A stretch of 35,432 nucleotides of DNA from an uncultured Sulfurimonas sp. (GTDB lineage: Bacteria; Campylobacterota; Campylobacteria; Campylobacterales; Sulfurimonadaceae). Below the pieces are notes generated by a model. The model was not told the origin of the DNA, ran no database searches, and worked only from the letters and a program-made list of their open reading frames with translations. The translations under genes and the position numbers were made by a program. The DNA lies in the NCBI GenBank assembly GCA_937914675.1, contig CALDOC010000100.1, positions 1 through 35,432 on the forward strand, in the 5' to 3' direction. Shown here in pieces: positions 27,307 to 35,432 of this stretch. Every line of letters begins with the position of its first letter. The stretch's first letter is position 1.

Positions 27307-28509
27307 TTAATCCCTTAAATATCCCTCATTTTTCAGTCGTTGACGAATCTCTTTTTGATGTTCTTCACCTTTGGTTTCCATATGAACGGTTACGTTTGCG
27401 TCTCCATAATCAAGTGAAATTGAAGTTCTATCGTAAGCGATATGAACTATATTTGCAGTCAACTCTTCTAGTATCTCCGTAAATCGTTTCAAAGAACCTG
27501 GCTTGTCGATTAAGGTTACGGTTACGTTCATTTTACGACCAGATTTTAAAAGACCTTTTTCGATTATGACAGAAAGTAGCGTTACGTCCATGTTTCCACC
27601 ACTGAGAACAACGGCTACTTTTTTTCCTTGTAAGTGTTTTAACTTTCCATGAAGAAGAGCCGCAACTCCAACTGAGCCTGCTCCCTCGACCACAAGTTTT
27701 TGTTTTTCCAACAAAAATAAAATTGCGCTCGCTATCTCGGCGTCATCTACGCTTATTACTTGATCTACGCACTCCAACGCATGAGAGAGCGTTATGATGG
27801 AAGTGTCGCGAACGGCGATACCATCGGCAATGGTTCTAACGCTAAGGGTGTCAACCGCTTTTTTTAAATCAAAAGAATTCTTGAACGCGGGAGCGCCCAA
27901 GGCGCTAACGCCAATGACTTCTATGTGTGGACTTATGGCTTTAAAAGCGCTCGCCATTCCAGCGATGAGCCCACCACCACCAACGGGAATCAAAACGGCG
28001 TCTAAATCTTGGCATTTGTCTAAAATTTCAAGAGCCACCGTTCCCTGTCCGGCCATGACGTCTTCATCTGCAAATGGATGCACAAAAGTGAGCTTATTGT
28101 TTTTTCCATACTCCACTGCGTACGCGTACGCTTCATCATAATTCGCGCCTCGCAAAATAACTTCCGCACCATAGCGCTTAACGCCGTTTATCTTAGTCAA
28201 AGGCGTGGATTCTGGCATCACGATTACAGCTTTCGCATCAAACTTTGAAGCTGAAAACGCGACGCCTTGAGCATGATTGCCAGCGCTTGCGGTTACGACT
28301 CCGCAAGCTCTTTGTTCATTTGTAAGCTTGGCTATCTTGTTATAAGCGCCGCGCAATTTAAACGCGCCGGTGTTTTGTAGATTTTCTTTTTTTAAATAAA
28401 CTTCACAGCCGGATATTTCACTTAAATGGGGAGCGTAAGAAAATGGAGTGTCGGCCACTACGTTTTCTATACGTTTTCGCGCTTCTTGAATGCTTTTTAA
28501 ACTTATCAA
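27307..28509 (-). CDS. ilvA: threonine ammonia-lyase with C-terminal ACT domain
   Basis: KKENLQNTGAFKLRGAYNKI (PLP Lys), TASAGNHAQGVAFSA, VPVGGGGLIAG-type motif, C-terminal ACT-like region. Confidence 0.94.
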   Translation of the reverse strand: MISLKSIQEARKRIENVVADTPFSYAPHLSEISGCEVYLKKENLQNTGAFKLRGAYNKIAKLTNEQRACGVVTASAGNHAQGVAFSASKFDAKAVIVMPESTPLTKINGVKRYGAEVILRGANYDEAYAYAVEYGKNNKLTFVHPFADEDVMAGQGTVALEILDKCQDLDAVLIPVGGGGLIAGMASAFKAISPHIEVIGVSALGAPAFKNSFDLKKAVDTLSVRTIADGIAVRDTSIITLSHALECVDQVISVDDAEIASAILFLLEKQKLVVEGAGSVGVAALLHGKLKHLQGKKVAVVLSGGNMDVTLLSVIIEKGLLKSGRKMNVTVTLIDKPGSLKRFTEILEELTANIVHIAYDRTSISLDYGDANVTVHMETKGEEHQKEIRQRLKNEGYLRD

Positions 28510-28511
28510 CT

Positions 28512-28943
28512 TTAAACCTGAAGAGATCTATGGTCAACCATGCTGCATTGATTTTGAACAACGCTCATGCCAGCGTCTCGCGCTTTTTGCGCCGCTTCAT
28601 TGTTTACTATGCCTTTTTGCGCCCAAAATACTTTTACGTCGCCACGAGCGATGCAAGCGTCGGCGATTGGATCAAGAGCGTTAGGTTTTCTAAAGATGTT
28701 CACCATGTCTACTGGAAATGGAATTTCAGCTAACGAGCTATAAACTTTTTCACCCAATATGGTTTCGCCTTTTGGATAAACTGGAACAATTTTATAACCA
28801 ACGCTTTGTAAATACGCCGCCACTTTATTACTATCTTTAGTCGCATCGGGAGAAAGTCCTAAAACCGCAATAGTTTTAACAGTATTAAAAATCTCTTTTA
28901 TTTCATCCATATTAGAATTTACAGTTGGGAATTCACACTCCAT
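28512..28943 (-). CDS. CoA-binding domain protein (YccU-like)
   Basis: TIAVLGLSPDATKDSNKVAAYLQSVGYKIVPVYP; FWAQKGIVNNEAAQKARDAGMSVVQNQC. Confidence 0.9.
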   Translation of the reverse strand: MECEFPTVNSNMDEIKEIFNTVKTIAVLGLSPDATKDSNKVAAYLQSVGYKIVPVYPKGETILGEKVYSSLAEIPFPVDMVNIFRKPNALDPIADACIARGDVKVFWAQKGIVNNEAAQKARDAGMSVVQNQCSMVDHRSLQV

Positions 28944-29029
28944 ATTACGTCCTTTAATTTTACTAAATTTATTTCAAACGATTATATCAAAAAAAAATAA
29001 AGTTGATTGTAAAACTCTACAATATTAAT

Positions 29030-29461
29030 TTAAAATACGGAAGGTATTAATCTCGAAGTATTTTTAGTATACTCCATGTATTCAACGCTATGACAGTGCC
29101 ATAGACTCTCTTCATAGAACATTTTTAACAACATATTTATTACAAGCACTGGATAGACGTAAATTAGATAAGTGTTGAGATACATTAACATGACTCCGAA
29201 CATAGTTATAAGGACCGACGCGTACATGGGATGTCTAACGTACGAGTAAATTCCATCCTTAATAAGATCGCAATCCTCTCTGATGTCTGGGAGAATGTTA
29301 AAATTTCCTATCTTGTTTTTAGAGAGCGCCGCGATTCCAACGCCAAGACCCAACACTACAAAAACCATTCCCATGTTAAAATGAGTCGTTGGCGTGCCAA
29401 AAGGCAACGCCATTAACAATATGCTTGCAAACTGAATAAAAACCAAAATTTTACTTTTCAT
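29030..29461 (-). CDS. isoprenylcysteine carboxyl methyltransferase/PEMT-family membrane protein
   Basis: GIYSYVRHPMYASVLITMFG and EESLWHCHSVEYMEYTKNTSRLIPSVF signatures. Confidence 0.88.
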   Translation of the reverse strand: MKSKILVFIQFASILLMALPFGTPTTHFNMGMVFVVLGLGVGIAALSKNKIGNFNILPDIREDCDLIKDGIYSYVRHPMYASVLITMFGVMLMYLNTYLIYVYPVLVINMLLKMFYEESLWHCHSVEYMEYTKNTSRLIPSVF

Positions 29462-29474
29462 AATTTTACACTCC

Positions 29475-32400
29475 TTAATTTTCTAAAATATCTACTGATT
29501 TATTACCATCTAGTACGGTGATGATTTTGCTATCAACTCTAATCGCCGAGTCTATGACCACGTTATGCAGTTTTGACATAATCGTGATTTTTAGAGGACG
29601 ATTTCCAGGGTTTTGCCTAATAACGGCGTATAAATGCTCTAGAACGTTCATATCGGTATCGAGTCTAACCGCAAGGTTTATAGGCTCTGGAGGCTTTTCT
29701 TGTATCTCTTTTTTTACTTTCTTCGTCTCTTTTTTCGCCTCACGAAGCGTCATGATTTTTGTAACTCCTATGCGAGTAAACATCTCCGTATGGGTTACCT
29801 TTACTTTAAAAGCGACTGGCTCGTTGAGATCCATCTCGGCTAATTGATCAAGCTTGTCTGAAAAAAGCATAATCTCAATATTTCCATGAAAGTCCATAAG
29901 ATTTACTATGCCAAACTGATTCCCTTTTTTAGAAGTCTTTTTTTGTATATCTTCAACTTTTCCTATAAATATAGCGAATGAACCATCTTTTATGCTTTCA
30001 ATTTCAGAAGACAAGCTGTAGTTCAACTCTTCTAATTGATCTCGAAATTCATCCATTGGATGTCCACTTACGTAAAAACCTAAAGTGTCTTTTTCGAACT
30101 CTAAAATTTCTTTTAACGTGTACTCTTGAGAATTTTTCAGAGCGAGCTTTACGGTCGTAATCTCATCGTCATCGCCAAAAAGCGAACCGACCGCGTTTTT
30201 CTTGGCGTCACTCGCTTTTTTTGCGGTTTCCACTATGAGCTCTAGTTGATCCAAGAGTGATTTTCGCGAATACCCAAATCTATCGAAACCACCTGACTTT
30301 ATGCTTGATTCTATAAAACGTTTATTTACTTTTGAAGGGTCGATCCTATTTACAAAGTTCTCAATCGACGTAAACTCTCCACCCTCTTCACGACTCTCGA
30401 TGATGGACAAAACCGCCGATTTGCCAACTCCTTTAATCGCTCCAAGACCGAACAAGACTATGTCTCTACCATCTTTGGTGATTGCCGAAAATTCTAAATA
30501 TGAGTCGTTTACATCGGGAGGAGAAAGTTCAATGCCCATGCGTTTCACTTCGTCAATGTAACGCACGACTTTTTCCGTATTGTCCTTGTCGCTCGTTAAA
30601 AGCGCCGCCATAAACTCGTTTTGATAGTAAGTTTTTAACCAAGCGGTTTGAAAAGTGACCATGGCGTACGCCGCCGAATGAGATTTGTTAAAACCGTATC
30701 CAGCGAATTTTTCAATCAAGTCAAAAAGTTTACTCGCTTCTTTATAATTAAGCCCTTGTTTTTGCGCGCCCTCGCTAAACTCTTTATTGTATTTAATCAT
30801 CTCTTCGACTTTTTTCTTCCCCATCGCGCGACGAACGATGTCGGCGCCGCCAAGACTGAAGCCACCGATGGTTTGAACGATTTGCATGACCTGTTCTTGA
30901 TAAACGATGACGCCATAAGTGGGTTTAAGTATCTCCTCAAGAGCCGAAAACACGTAAGTAATCGCTTGTCGACCATGTTTGCGTTCGATAAAGTCGTCAA
31001 GCATTCCAGACTCCATAGGTCCTGGACGGTATAACGCCAAAACGGCGATAAGGTCTTCAAAATTATCCGGTTTTAAACGCTTGTTCAAATCTTGCATGCC
31101 GCTAGATTCTATCTGAAACATTCCAACGGTTTCACCAGTTTGGATTACCTCGTAAACTTTTTTATCGTTTTCATCTATGTTGTGCCACTCGACGTCTTTG
31201 TCATAACGACGTTTAATAAGCTTGATGGCGTTGTTGATAACGTCAAGAGTTTTAAGGCCCAAGAAGTCAAACTTGATAAGGTCAATGTCTTCCATATAGT
31301 TGAGTGAATATTGCGTTATGAAAGTTTCTTCGCCGGACGGTTTGTAGATGGGAGTTTTCTTCCAAAGCTCTTCATTGCTTATCACAACGCCTGCGGCATG
31401 CATGCCGGAGTTGCGCTTAAGACCTTCTAGCTTTTTAGCGAATTCCCACACTCTAGCGGCATCGGGGTCTCTCTCGATGAGTTCAACGAGTTTTGGCTCT
31501 TTTTGATAAGCTCCGCTTGTAAACTCGCCATTTTTTGTTTTGCCATTGAGAGTAATGCCAATCTCATCGGGGACGAGCTTTGCCATGGCGTCGGCTTTGC
31601 TAAGAGGCATGTCCAAAACTCGAGACACGTCGCGTATGACCCCCTTTGCCAAGAGCGAACCAAAGGTGATAATCTGAGCCACTTGATTGCGACCGTATTT
31701 TTTGACGACGTAGTCTATGACTTCTCCACGGCGAGCTTGCTCAAAATCCATGTCGATGTCGGGCATGCTTACTCGCTCGGGATTTAAAAATCGCTCAAAA
31801 AGCAGATCGTACTTCATAGGATCGATGTCTGTAATTTCCAAAGAGTAAGCAACCAAGCTTCCAGCCGCGGAACCGCGGCCCGGTCCGACTGCGACTCCTA
31901 GGCGTTTGGCTTCAACGACAAAATCCCAAACAATCATCATATAACCTGGAAATTTCATGGAGTTGATGATTTGCATCTCAAACTCCAATCTATCTTTGTA
32001 CTCTTGATGACGCGCGTCTGGGACTATTTTGAGTCTTTTTTCTAAGCCTTCGCGACACTTTACGATGAAATAAGCCGCGTCGTTTTTGTCAGCCGCGCTA
32101 AAGCGCAGTTTTTTTTCTTCTTCGGTTGGATTTTTGGAGAGAGGAGCGTCGTCTTCAAAATCTATGTCAAGACCCTCGCTCAAAGCGTACTCTTTGGTAA
32201 ATTTAAAGTTTGGAGGCGTCGGAGTTTTTACGATTGGCACGTAATCTTCTATCTTGTTCACTATCTCTTGCGTACACTCTATCGCTTCTGGAATATCGGC
32301 AAAAAGCCTTGCCATCTGCTCAGGACTTTTAATGTAAAACTCATGAACGGAGTGTCGCATTCTATTTGGATCGTCATAGAGTTTATTCATTCCAATGCAC

Positions 32401-33092
32401 ATAAACGCTTCATGATACTGAGCGTCGCCAGGATATGTGTAGTGAGTGTCGTTTGTCGCCACCACTTTAATGCCCGTTTCACGAGATATTTTCAAAATTT
32501 GTTCATCAATGTATAGTTGATCGCCAATGCCATGACGCATAAGCTCTAAGTAAAAGTCATCGCCAAATATATCTTTGTACTCGTTTGCGACGGCTAAAGC
32601 GCCTTCGTAACCTAAAGCGCCATTTTTAAGGTTTCTATCATTTGACAAGTTTAAATGCCAACTCACTTCGCCTTGCAAACAAGCCGACGAGCAGATAAGA
32701 CCTTCTGAGTATTCACGAAGCAGATTTTTGTTGATTCTAGGAAAATAGTAAAACCCATCAATAAAAGCTTGCGATGAAAGGTACATAAGATTCTCATACC
32801 CTTTTTTGTTTTTGGCGTACAAGCAGACATGAAAACGCTGTTTTGTTGTTTTATCGCTTAAAGTTTCACCATTGTGAATATAGCCTTCCATTCCAATAAT
32901 GGGTTTAAGCCCCGCTGATTTCATCTGCTTATAAAAATCAATAGCTCCAAACATATTGCCATGGTCCGTCATAGCGACGCTTGTCATGCCAAGTTCTTGA
33001 ATCCGAGGGATAAGATTTGAAAGTTTGTTAGCTCCATCAAGAAGCGAGTACTCCGTGTGAAGATGAAGATGTGTAAATTGTTGCGAACTCAT
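29475..33092 (-). CDS. dnaE: DNA polymerase III subunit alpha
   Basis: PHP domain HLHTEYSLLDG...MTDHGNMFG, VGPGRGSAAGSLVAYSLEITDIDP, PDIDMDFEQ, YGVIVYQEQVMQI. Confidence 0.98.
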   Translation of the reverse strand: MSSQQFTHLHLHTEYSLLDGANKLSNLIPRIQELGMTSVAMTDHGNMFGAIDFYKQMKSAGLKPIIGMEGYIHNGETLSDKTTKQRFHVCLYAKNKKGYENLMYLSSQAFIDGFYYFPRINKNLLREYSEGLICSSACLQGEVSWHLNLSNDRNLKNGALGYEGALAVANEYKDIFGDDFYLELMRHGIGDQLYIDEQILKISRETGIKVVATNDTHYTYPGDAQYHEAFMCIGMNKLYDDPNRMRHSVHEFYIKSPEQMARLFADIPEAIECTQEIVNKIEDYVPIVKTPTPPNFKFTKEYALSEGLDIDFEDDAPLSKNPTEEEKKLRFSAADKNDAAYFIVKCREGLEKRLKIVPDARHQEYKDRLEFEMQIINSMKFPGYMMIVWDFVVEAKRLGVAVGPGRGSAAGSLVAYSLEITDIDPMKYDLLFERFLNPERVSMPDIDMDFEQARRGEVIDYVVKKYGRNQVAQIITFGSLLAKGVIRDVSRVLDMPLSKADAMAKLVPDEIGITLNGKTKNGEFTSGAYQKEPKLVELIERDPDAARVWEFAKKLEGLKRNSGMHAAGVVISNEELWKKTPIYKPSGEETFITQYSLNYMEDIDLIKFDFLGLKTLDVINNAIKLIKRRYDKDVEWHNIDENDKKVYEVIQTGETVGMFQIESSGMQDLNKRLKPDNFEDLIAVLALYRPGPMESGMLDDFIERKHGRQAITYVFSALEEILKPTYGVIVYQEQVMQIVQTIGGFSLGGADIVRRAMGKKKVEEMIKYNKEFSEGAQKQGLNYKEASKLFDLIEKFAGYGFNKSHSAAYAMVTFQTAWLKTYYQNEFMAALLTSDKDNTEKVVRYIDEVKRMGIELSPPDVNDSYLEFSAITKDGRDIVLFGLGAIKGVGKSAVLSIIESREEGGEFTSIENFVNRIDPSKVNKRFIESSIKSGGFDRFGYSRKSLLDQLELIVETAKKASDAKKNAVGSLFGDDDEITTVKLALKNSQEYTLKEILEFEKDTLGFYVSGHPMDEFRDQLEELNYSLSSEIESIKDGSFAIFIGKVEDIQKKTSKKGNQFGIVNLMDFHGNIEIMLFSDKLDQLAEMDLNEPVAFKVKVTHTEMFTRIGVTKIMTLREAKKETKKVKKEIQEKPPEPINLAVRLDTDMNVLEHLYAVIRQNPGNRPLKITIMSKLHNVVIDSAIRVDSKIITVLDGNKSVDILEN

Positions 33093-33113
33093 GTTGGTTA
33101 CCTAATGGTATGG

Positions 33114-33131
33114 ATTATAAAATGAATTATA
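33114..33131 (-). promoter_or_regulatory. two candidate tandem -10 hexamers (TATAAT) for dnaE
   Basis: Minus strand ...CACTATAATTCATTTTATAATCC...; hexamers at 33126-33131 and 33114-33119. Confidence 0.5.
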
Positions 33132-33161
33132 GTGGATTCGTCTTAATATGAGGTAATTTAA

Positions 33162-33179
33162 CTCTTGCGCTAGCAAGAG
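33162..33179 (-). terminator. candidate terminator hairpin after the ATP-grasp/HhH gene
   Basis: CTCTTGC-(4 nt)-GCAAGAG perfect 7-bp stem, then TTAAATT on the minus strand, 6 bp past the stop codon. Confidence 0.55.
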
Positions 33180-33185
33180 CTAAAT

Positions 33186-34718
33186 TTATTTTAGAAGTTT
33201 GTTCCAAGATTTTTTTATTTTGTTGGCAAGTTTGTCGGTTACGCCTTTTACTTCTAGAAGAGTGGAGGGATTTTGATGTATCGCGCTTAGAACTTCTTCC
33301 ACGCCACCAAAATGTTTTATGATGTTTTCAACTTTTTTCTTCCCAATTCCATCTATGGAAATTAAGAAGTTTGTTAACTCTTCTTCACTAATTTTTATTT
33401 CATTAGTTGCAGAATCTGACGATTCGTCTGAACTTGAACTTAGAACGTTTTCTATATTTTCTTGAATTACAACTTCCGATGATTCGTCCGTACTTGGAAC
33501 GTTTTCAATATTCACTTGAGTTACAACTTCCGATGATTCACCGGAAGTTGGATTTGGAACGTTTTTCGCATTTTCATTTGTTAAAGATTTTGCAGAATTT
33601 AAAGTAAGATTGTCTTGATAATTCCATATCTCACTTGGCCACTCTTCACTCCATCTTCGTTTAACGTCGTAAACTTTATATTCATTGTCTAAAGTGTGCA
33701 AATAAACTTTTTTGCCACCATAGTTTTTCTTTATTTTGCCAAAACTTTCACCATCAAAACTAGGAGTGAAACTTCCAAAATGTATATGTCTAAGAGTTCT
33801 CAAAATTGAAGGATCCATTTTTCCCAACTCTTCCCAGTTAAACATTGGCATGTTGGGCTTTTTAAAGCTACCTTCGCTCAAGCTCCACATTATATATTGA
33901 GCAATCCAATCTCTTATGTATGGAAACGCCGCAAACGCTGTGGCGCATTCCAATATACGAACTTTTCCATCTCTTCCATACGCCACGTCGCAAGCCCAAT
34001 ATTCGGCGTTAGCGGCTTTAGACACTTTGACGGCTAAGTCAAGCACGTTTTTTGGAACGTTCATGTAATCCATGCTTCCACCTTGGGAAGTGTTCGTAAG
34101 CCATTCCCCCTCGGGAGCGCGTCTCCAAAACGCGCAAACAGGCTTATGCCCAACAAGCATAACTCGTATGTCGGCTTCCATGGGAATGAAGTCTTGAAAA
34201 TACATTGGATGGTATTTTTTTTCCGCAAATAAATCTTCAGCTTCTTTGTAACTGTCAACTTTATGAACAAAATAACCACCATAATTTGATGGCCCATAAG
34301 ATTTTTTAACTATCTTAGGATACTCCGTTTTTTTCAAAAATTCATTTGCGTTGTCATGGTTATAGTAGATATACGTTTTTGGAATGGGAAGATCGTATTT
34401 CCATGCAAATCTTGTAACGTTCTCTTTTGACTTGTTTGAGAACTGAGTGTCCATAGACGGCAAAAAACGAACATGAGGAAGTTCTCTGGCAATTTCTCTA
34501 AAAGTTTCATAAGCCGTTGCAGGAATATTTCCAATCAGCACGTCTATGTTTTTACTCTTAACTTCTTTAATAAATCTAGCTTTGTCATTTTTCCAATGAT
34601 ACGTCACCGTCTCTATCTTATTTGGCCAGCCCTTGAAATTTGAGTGATTAAAAAATCTCAATACGTAATCAAGGTACAAAAAACCTATTTTTGGTAGTTG
34701 TTTATTGCTTAGTCCCAT
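33186..34718 (-). CDS. ATP-grasp (RimK-like) protein with low-complexity linker and C-terminal helix-hairpin-helix domain
   Basis: ATP-grasp segments YPKIVKKSYGPSNYGGYFVHKVD, YFQDFIPMEADIRVMLVGHKPVCAFWRRAPEGEWLTNTSQGGS, ACDVAYGRDGKVRILECA; C-terminus SIDGIGKKKVENIIKHFGGVEEVLSAI...LLEVKGVTDKLANKIKKSW is a tandem HhH; GGAG ribosome-binding site. Confidence 0.85.
   Translation of the reverse strand: MGLSNKQLPKIGFLYLDYVLRFFNHSNFKGWPNKIETVTYHWKNDKARFIKEVKSKNIDVLIGNIPATAYETFREIARELPHVRFLPSMDTQFSNKSKENVTRFAWKYDLPIPKTYIYYNHDNANEFLKKTEYPKIVKKSYGPSNYGGYFVHKVDSYKEAEDLFAEKKYHPMYFQDFIPMEADIRVMLVGHKPVCAFWRRAPEGEWLTNTSQGGSMDYMNVPKNVLDLAVKVSKAANAEYWACDVAYGRDGKVRILECATAFAAFPYIRDWIAQYIMWSLSEGSFKKPNMPMFNWEELGKMDPSILRTLRHIHFGSFTPSFDGESFGKIKKNYGGKKVYLHTLDNEYKVYDVKRRWSEEWPSEIWNYQDNLTLNSAKSLTNENAKNVPNPTSGESSEVVTQVNIENVPSTDESSEVVIQENIENVLSSSSDESSDSATNEIKISEEELTNFLISIDGIGKKKVENIIKHFGGVEEVLSAIHQNPSTLLEVKGVTDKLANKIKKSWNKLLK
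33421..33580. repeat. degenerate tandem repeat (about 60/54/46 bp units) encoding the Ser/Glu-rich linker
   Basis: Units beginning GATTCGTCTGAACTTG (33421), GATTCGTCCGTACTTG (33481), GATTCACCGGAAGTTG (33535), each containing GGAACGTTTT-/AGAACGTTTT-like and ATTTTC/ATTCAC segments; first two end ACAACTTCCGAT. Confidence 0.8.
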
Positions 34719-34745
34719 AGTTATTTCTCCATTTATTTCAGAAAA

Positions 34746-35312
34746 TTATTTTACTTTTTCCAAGTATTCGCAATCAACTGTATTTACTCTAACTAAATCA
34801 CCTTCTAAAACGTGATATGGCACCTGAACGACCGCGCCAGTTTCGAGAGTCGCTGGTTTTTTACTTCCGCTAGAAGTATCGCCTTTAAAGTTTGGTGGTG
34901 TTTCTGTAATAATCAGTTCCATAACTTCGGGAGCCGCGACGGATATCGCTTCTCCTTTAAAAAAAATAATGTCTACGTTTATTCCATCTTTAAACCATTT
35001 TGCGGCGTCGTCACACTGTTCATAAGACAAGCCTAGTTGATCGTATGTGTCATTATCCATAAACTGATACATTTCACCGTCATCATAAAGATATTGCATA
35101 GTTTTATAATCAATAACTGGAACTTCGAACTTGTCTCCAGCGTGAACCGTTTTATCAACAACTTTGCCATTTAAAAAACTTTTCATTTTCATACGCACAA
35201 ACGCCGCGCCTTTTCCTGGTTTAACATGTTGAAATTCCACCACTTTATATGGAACTTCTCCAACAATCATTCTCACGTTCTTTTTTATATCACTCATGCC
35301 AACAGTCGCCAT
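34746..35312 (-). CDS. efp: translation elongation factor P
   Basis: MATVGMSDIKKNVRMIVGEVPYKVVEFQHVKPGKGAAFVRMKMKSF; C-terminal TGAVVQVPYHVLEGDLVRVNT. Track starts at GTG 35318; ATG at 35310-35312 more likely. Confidence 0.95.
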   Translation of the reverse strand: MATVGMSDIKKNVRMIVGEVPYKVVEFQHVKPGKGAAFVRMKMKSFLNGKVVDKTVHAGDKFEVPVIDYKTMQYLYDDGEMYQFMDNDTYDQLGLSYEQCDDAAKWFKDGINVDIIFFKGEAISVAAPEVMELIITETPPNFKGDTSSGSKKPATLETGAVVQVPYHVLEGDLVRVNTVDCEYLEKVK

Positions 35313-35338
35313 AAACACACCCTTAAAAATATTTTTGA

Positions 35339-35414
35339 TATTTTACACTAAATACGCTTAAATTTAATAACAGGCTTTTTTCTGAACTTAATCACAAACG
35401 ATAAGTGTAAAATA
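35339..35414. promoter_or_regulatory. divergent promoter region upstream of efp with an 11-nt inverted repeat
   Basis: TATTTTACACT (35339-35349) and AGTGTAAAATA (35404-35414) are reverse complements; each carries a TAAAAT -10-like hexamer pointing outward. Confidence 0.45.
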
Positions 35415-35432
35415 AGAATAAAAATTATCTAT

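Noticed and set aside
30648-31034. 128-aa ORF antisense to dnaE
   Set aside because: dnaE motifs are continuous on the other strand; the antisense ORF has no recognisable domain or RBS
1-35432. Search for defence island, prophage, transposon, CRISPR or tRNA gene
   Set aside because: No transposase, integrase, regularly spaced repeats, terminal inverted repeats or cloverleaf-like sequence recognised by eye; a tRNAscan-SE/CRISPR search would be needed to be certain

Overview
This is a dense, AT-rich chromosomal window. Protein content and gene order look like Campylobacterota (a Sulfurimonas-like bacterium); that assignment is from sequence character only. About 29 convincing CDSs cover almost the whole window. 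Most are housekeeping genes: queC, ybeY, mrdA/PBP2, engB, lptA/lptC, kdsC, hisB, rlpA, an mltD-like gene, tatD, recN, hisS, an FMN-binding glutamate synthase family gene, speA, cysE, an aspC-like aminotransferase, lpxD, ilvN, ilvB, ilvA, dnaE and efp. I saw no rRNA, convincing tRNA, CRISPR array, transposase, prophage or obvious defence island. Two small CDSs missing from the ORF track were found by reading the sequence: a 58-aa YjfB-like putative motility protein (3264-3440, +) and a 57-aa one- or two-helix membrane protein between recN and tatD (13119-13292, -). The most unusual locus is a 510-aa ATP-grasp (RimK-like) protein fused through a Ser/Glu-rich, repeat-derived linker to a C-terminal helix-hairpin-helix module. 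It sits 27 bp downstream of efp and upstream of dnaE. Other points: a probable AUU start for lptC, probable leaderless ybeY (and possibly queC) mRNAs, a hairpin carrying the stop codons of two convergent genes, a perfect 13-bp hairpin just upstream of mrdA, and a stand-alone MnmC1-like oxidase near queC. All functional interpretations are inferences and need the checks listed.
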